Part shown: in pieces, positions 60,895 to 64,000 of the stretch
How the letters are laid out: each line of letters starts with the position of its first letter
Numbering within the stretch: the stretch's first letter is position 1
Assembly (NCBI RefSeq): GCF_009755275.1
Contig: NZ_WQLA01000007.1
Coordinates: 186,001-250,000, forward strand
From: Mucilaginibacter aquatilis
GTDB taxonomy: Bacteria > Bacteroidota > Bacteroidia > Sphingobacteriales > Sphingobacteriaceae
Length of the DNA stretch: 64,000 nucleotides
Direction of reading: 5' to 3'
Translations under genes and position numbers: made by a program
Notes under the pieces: model-generated
What the model was told of the DNA's origin: nothing
What the model saw: only the letters and a program-made list of their open reading frames with translations
Databases searched by the model: none

Positions 60895-61162
60895 TGGGGC
60901 TGCAATACAGGAGAAAGGCGTTGAGTATTGTTATGGCATATTTGCTGTTAACAATTCTGATAATTGATACAACGCTTATAATTCGTATCAAAAATTGTAA
61001 AAAAAGCTGACAAAAATCAAACAATAGCTAAATCAATTTACCTTACTGTTTGAAAGGTTGTTCACTCAAGCAAATTTACAATTTTGTACTAAATATTATA
61101 TGGCACCGGTAACTCTTTGATACAACCTAAACTATTCAATTATAAACATTCAGGATTAACCC

Positions 61163-61558
61163 CTACTGCTTACCCATAGCGGCCGACTGTCCGTTCAATA
61201 AACTCGCAACATTATTGCAGAGCTCTTCATTTTCAAATGGCTTATTAATTATCATATCGGCACCGTAATGACCAAGAGACTCCAGCACCTTCCCGTACCC
61301 TGAAAGTATTATGACGGGCAAATGTGACGTTTCGGCATGGTTTTTAATTTGACTACAATACTCACCGCCATTGATGCCATGTAATATGTAGTCGGTAATT
61401 ATTATATCTGGCTTAATTTCAAACACGGTTTTTATTATATCATCCGCCTCCAAAATAGCTGTAATTTGATACCCCTCCTCACTCAAAATTGCGGTAAGGA
61501 CATCTTTAATATCAGCATCATCCTCTATAATTAAAATATGCTTCTCCATCATAATCAA
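61163..61558 (-). CDS. Single-domain response regulator (CheY-like receiver)
   Basis: A 131-residue receiver domain without an output domain. If read from the ATG at 61558, the acidic pocket is Glu12-Asp13-Asp14, the phosphorylation site is Asp56 in IIITDYIL, the signalling Ser is Ser86 in VIILSGYG, and the Lys is Lys106 in INKPF. The ATG at 61552 or 61549 may be the true start, as MIMMEK carries three Met codons. It should relay a signal by phospho-transfer from a sensor kinase not in the window. It lies alone between the LacI gene and a divergent oxidoreductase. Confidence 0.9.
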   Translation of the reverse strand: MIMMEKHILIIEDDADIKDVLTAILSEEGYQITAILEADDIIKTVFEIKPDIIITDYILHGINGGEYCSQIKNHAETSHLPVIILSGYGKVLESLGHYGADMIINKPFENEELCNNVASLLNGQSAAMGKQ

Positions 61559-61843
61559 TCGGTAAAAGGAGCTTTAAAAGCACCTTTATAAATCACCCTC
61601 AACAATAATCATGCTATAAAGTTGGCGCAACGTGGATCAAAAATTTTTTTGATGATACAAGTAAGACATTAGTGTGCAATCGATTTTAGAAAGGACAAAC
61701 TTTGCTTTCGATGCTTAATCAATTAAATCACAAAACCCTTAGTTGTTATTGTGCTTTTAAATTAAAATGTTGTAAGCGTAACAAGTTGCAGCACAAACAA
61801 TGTAGTTAAGTACATGGTTGCATAGCAGTCTAATATTTAACTT

Positions 61844-62653
61844 ATGAAATTCAACATTCAAAAAAAGGTTGCTGTAATTACCGGCGGAGATTCGGGTATT
61901 GGCTTTGCTACTGCCCGCCTGCTGGCTAATGAGGGCGCCACCATTGTTTTAGCCGATAAAGAACAAGACAGTGTGGCAGAAGCTGCAGAAAAGCTTCAAA
62001 ATGAATATCCGGAGGCCGATGTGCTTGCACTATCATGCGATTTGGATAATAACGAAAGTGTTGTTGCATTTGCCAACAAGGTAAAAAGCACGTATGGCGG
62101 TGCGCACATACTTATTAATTGCGCCGGAGCCAGAGGGGCTGCCGGAGACTTTTTGACACTAACGGATGAAGACTGGCAAAACACCATCAACACCGACCTT
62201 ATGGGCGCGGTACGCCTTTGCAGGGCCTTTATACCCCAATTACAAGAGCGTGGCTGGGGCCGGGTGGTTTTGGTAGCCTCAGAGAATGCTTACCAGCCTT
62301 ACGAAGAGGAAAGCCCGTATAACGCCTGTAAAGCAGGCATCATAAACTTAAGTAAGTGTCTTTCGCGTTCTTACTCTAATGATGGCTTGTTATTCAACTG
62401 TGTATCGCCGGCATACGTTGAATCGCCCATGACGAACGCCATGATGGATGAACTGGCCGAAGAACGTGGCACCGATCGCGAAGAGGCAGTTAAATGGTTT
62501 TTGGCCAATAAGCGTCCGCACATTGCAGTTGGCCGACGTGGTAAGCCTGAAGAAGTAGCGGCTGTAATAGCCTTCTTATCTTCAGATTTATGCAGCTACG
62601 TTAACGGCAGCAACTACAGGGTTGATGGAGGCGCAGTTGAATCGGCCTTTTAA
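61844..62653 (+). CDS. Short-chain dehydrogenase/reductase (SDR), FabG-like
   Basis: A 269-residue Rossmann-fold oxidoreductase. The cofactor motif GGDSGIG spans residues 14-20 and NCAGARG lies near residue 92. The catalytic residues Ser146 and YNACK (Tyr159, Lys163) are all present. The C-terminal SSDLCSYVNGSNYRVDGGAVES is the usual SDR end. Asp39 after the beta-2 strand (LADKEQ) suggests NAD over NADP. The substrate is not known: a sugar, a 3-oxoacyl or an alcohol group are all possible. It is followed 26 bases later by an alpha/beta hydrolase gene, so they are probably one operon. Confidence 0.88.
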   Translation: MKFNIQKKVAVITGGDSGIGFATARLLANEGATIVLADKEQDSVAEAAEKLQNEYPEADVLALSCDLDNNESVVAFANKVKSTYGGAHILINCAGARGAAGDFLTLTDEDWQNTINTDLMGAVRLCRAFIPQLQERGWGRVVLVASENAYQPYEEESPYNACKAGIINLSKCLSRSYSNDGLLFNCVSPAYVESPMTNAMMDELAEERGTDREEAVKWFLANKRPHIAVGRRGKPEEVAAVIAFLSSDLCSYVNGSNYRVDGGAVESAF

Positions 62654-62679
62654 CTCAAATTTTAAAAGTAGTTTAAGAC

Positions 62680-63423
62680 ATGGAAACAACGCCGCCTGTT
62701 AAACCCACATTAGTATTGCTGCATTATTTTGGTGGTGCAGCTGCAAGCTGGCAGTGGCTTATTAAGGGTATTGGCAGCGAGTATAACTGCGTTGCCATTA
62801 ACTTACCTGGCTTTGGCGGTGCAGCAGCCTTATCAGCTCCAAACCTAAGTAACATGGCAAGTTTTGTTATTGATTACGTTAATCAACATGTTGATACCGA
62901 CTCGTACATACTTGCAGGGCATTCAATGGGTGGTAAAATAGCAATGGAGGTTGCGTACCTATCTAAAAGTACAGATAAAAGGGTTCAGCAGTTAATACTG
63001 CTGGCCCCTTCTCCCCCAACAATAGAAAAAATGCCCGATGCCGAAAAGCAACGGATGCTTATACATCCAAACTATAATGAAGCAGTAACAACAGTTGCTA
63101 ACGGCACGGTTATTAAACTAGAGGGAGCAATACTTGAAACAGCTATAGCAACGCAATTACAGGCAGACCCTACCACGTGGAACTGGTGGATTAATGACGG
63201 AATGAACGAATCGATTGCCACACATGCCAAAGACCTTAAGATTCCAGTAACGCTGATTGTATCAAAAGACGACCCTGCAATTACGCAACAGATGACAACG
63301 GATGAAACCATCCCCAACCTTCCGGCTTCAACACATGTTGTATGGACTGAAGGTATAGGACACTTGTTTCAACTGGAGAATCCTGAATGGCTGGCAAAAA
63401 CTTTATCTGGGGTTATCAAATAA
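62680..63423 (+). CDS. Alpha/beta hydrolase
   Basis: A 247-residue soluble hydrolase with an alpha/beta fold. The nucleophile elbow is AGHSMGG (Ser82), the oxyanion strand begins LVLLHYFGGAAASWQW, the acid is an Asp of LIVSKDDPA, and the His is in GIGHLFQLENPEW. It resembles esterases and C-C hydrolases of the AB_hydrolase_1 family. The absence of a signal peptide puts it in the cytoplasm. It sits 26 bases after an SDR gene on the same strand. Together they could oxidise and then hydrolyse a lactone or ester, but neither substrate is clear from sequence. Confidence 0.85.
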   Translation: METTPPVKPTLVLLHYFGGAAASWQWLIKGIGSEYNCVAINLPGFGGAAALSAPNLSNMASFVIDYVNQHVDTDSYILAGHSMGGKIAMEVAYLSKSTDKRVQQLILLAPSPPTIEKMPDAEKQRMLIHPNYNEAVTTVANGTVIKLEGAILETAIATQLQADPTTWNWWINDGMNESIATHAKDLKIPVTLIVSKDDPAITQQMTTDETIPNLPASTHVVWTEGIGHLFQLENPEWLAKTLSGVIK

Positions 63424-63490
63424 TCCTGAGATGGTTGAAGCGTCCAACTTGCTATTAGGTGTAGTGTAAATATCAAGAAGGTATAAAACG

Positions 63491-63521
63491 AAAAAAGTTC
63501 GCAAGTGTTAAACTTGCGAAC
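63491..63521 (-). terminator. Intrinsic terminator after the tRNA-Phe gene
   Basis: GTTCGCAAGT (63497-63506), loop GTTAA, ACTTGCGAAC (63512-63521) form a perfect 10-bp stem. Read on the minus strand, six T (63496 to 63491) follow. A shorter T-run on the plus side may also end the hydrolase transcript. Confidence 0.85.
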
Positions 63522-63526
63522 TTTTG

Positions 63527-63599
63527 TGGTACCAACTGGGATCGAACCAGTGACACAAGGATTTTCAGTCCTTTGCTCTACCATCTGAGCTATGGTACC
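63527..63599 (-). tRNA. tRNA-Phe (anticodon GAA)
   Basis: The minus strand reads GGTACCATAGCTCAGATGGT and continues to a full cloverleaf of 73 bases. The 7-bp acceptor stem GGTACCA/TGGTACC, the D-arm, the anticodon stem AAGGA/TCCTT around loop CTGAAAA with GAA, and the T-arm with GGTTCGATCC are all paired. The discriminator base is A. The CCA tail is not encoded, as is common in this phylum. Confidence 0.95.
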
Positions 63600-63614
63600 G
63601 CCCTTTTGGGACTG

Positions 63615-63622
63615 CAAATGTA
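63615..63622 (-). promoter_or_regulatory. -7 element of the tRNA-Phe promoter
   Basis: CAAATGTA on the plus strand reads TACATTTG on the minus strand and matches TAnnTTTG, about 16 bases before the mature 5' end. The -33 element is AT-rich and not clear. Confidence 0.5.
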
Positions 63623-63866
63623 GCTTCTTTTTTTATTTCTAAAAATTTATTTTGAAAATAATTACTCACCAAGTGTTATGTAATTGATACAAAGCCAAAT
63701 AAATTAATCAATCTTTTTACAAGCTGGCTTTTTTGTTTGCTTACGGTCTTTACAATTACTCAAAACTACAGGCAAGCTGAATTTTCAGGTATTAAACTCC
63801 CTATCGCGCCAGCAAATTTAACGCATTCATGACCACCATCACTTTATACCTGAACCATAAATTTGA

Positions 63867-63874
63867 TACCTTTG
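63867..63874 (+). promoter_or_regulatory. -7 element immediately upstream of the last gene
   Basis: TACCTTTG matches TAnnTTTG; TTTA (63843-63846) is 20 bases upstream as a weak -33 element. The predicted transcript start falls at or next to the ATG at 63879, so the mRNA may have little or no leader. Confidence 0.5.
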
Positions 63875-63878
63875 CCAT

Positions 63879-64000
63879 ATGCAATTTTCAAAAAATTCGC
63901 GAGTTTGGATTTACCAGGCCGATAAGGAATTAAGTGATAGCCAGGCCCAGCAAATACAAGAACAGCTTAATAGCTTCACACACAGCTGGACGGCGCATAA
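63879..64000 (+). CDS. N-terminal part of a conserved Bacteroidota protein of unknown function (partial)
   Basis: From the ATG at 63879 the frame reads MQFSKNSRVWIYQADKEL and continues SDSQAQQIQEQLNSFTHSW to the window end. This N-terminus resembles a short conserved protein common in Bacteroidota that databases often label an ABC transporter ATPase without real support. No signal peptide or Walker motif is visible in the visible 40 residues. The function is not known, and the rest of the gene lies beyond the window. Confidence 0.65.
   Translation, partial: MQFSKNSRVWIYQADKELSDSQAQQIQEQLNSFTHSWTAH

Noticed and set aside
61631..61660. ATCAAAAA/TTTTTGAT inverted repeat between the response regulator and SDR genes, possible operator or terminator
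   Set aside because: It is made only of A/T runs and has low information content; such palindromes are expected in this base composition.
1..64000. CRISPR array, insertion sequence, integrase or prophage in the window
   Set aside because: No spaced direct repeats, transposase or integrase motifs were seen. The tRNA-Phe at 63527 has no attachment-site duplicate that I could find in the window.

Overview
The window looks like a chromosomal segment of a Sphingobacteriaceae-type Bacteroidota, with a Mucilaginibacter- or Pedobacter-like gene content. The evidence is two SusC/SusD pairs, many exported glycoside hydrolases, lipoproteins with SxxC lipoboxes, AT-rich intergenic DNA with the Bacteroidota promoter form TTTG-N19-TAnnTTTG, and weak Shine-Dalgarno signals. 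This placement rests on recognised families, not on a database search.

Layout. (1) 0.1-8.4 kb: a self-regulated winged-helix/nucleotidyltransferase-like protein, then a TetR-controlled RND efflux operon (membrane-fusion lipoprotein, HAE1 pump, NodT-type outer membrane lipoprotein), then a DoxX-like membrane protein. (2) 8.4-12.1 kb, minus strand: a five-gene unit of a BON lipoprotein, a membrane-anchored M48 protease and three tandem AIM24-family paralogs. (3) 12.3-16.2 kb: an AraC regulator, a deoxysugar mutarotase, an aldo/keto reductase and a FucP-type symporter, which together look like an L-fucose uptake and oxidation cassette, plus the remnant of a zinc alcohol dehydrogenase. (4) 16.5-42.4 kb: a large glycan-degradation block. 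It holds GH30, an HGSNAT-like acyltransferase, GH89, GH29, GH35, an SSS symporter, an orphan alpha-CTD-like small protein, GH2, GH92, GH28, a LacI regulator, a eukaryote-like myo-inositol oxygenase and a SusC/SusD pair. Four nearly identical 23-bp sites (18.1, 27.5, 31.5 and 36.6 kb) tie this block together and are the best candidate for one regulon, possibly controlled by the local LacI protein. (5) 42.6-45.2 kb: a DUF3891 protein, a RadD-like superfamily 2 helicase and a 38-residue Lys-rich protein. (6) 45.2-60.9 kb, minus strand: an alpha-mannan type polysaccharide utilization locus with GH31, surface GH76, SusE-like, SusD and SusC proteins, an MFS sugar transporter, a second GH76, GH125, a ROK kinase and a second LacI. 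Palindromic operators lie inside the -33/-7 spacers of both its main promoters. (7) 61.1-64 kb: a single-domain response regulator, an SDR oxidoreductase with an alpha/beta hydrolase, tRNA-Phe(GAA) and the start of a conserved Bacteroidota gene.

How it works together. The mannan locus reads as a complete import line: surface GH76 and SusCDE, then periplasmic GH76, GH125 and GH31, then an MFS transporter, then a ROK kinase. The larger block has exo-enzymes for fucose, galactose, mannose and alpha-GlcNAc, which suits a fucosylated complex plant or fungal glycan. The fucose cassette and the inositol oxygenase would handle some of the products. The most notable points are the shared four-site operator, the HGSNAT/NAGLU gene pair, the inositol oxygenase linked to SusCD, the BON-M48-AIM24x3 operon, and the deleted dehydrogenase remnant.
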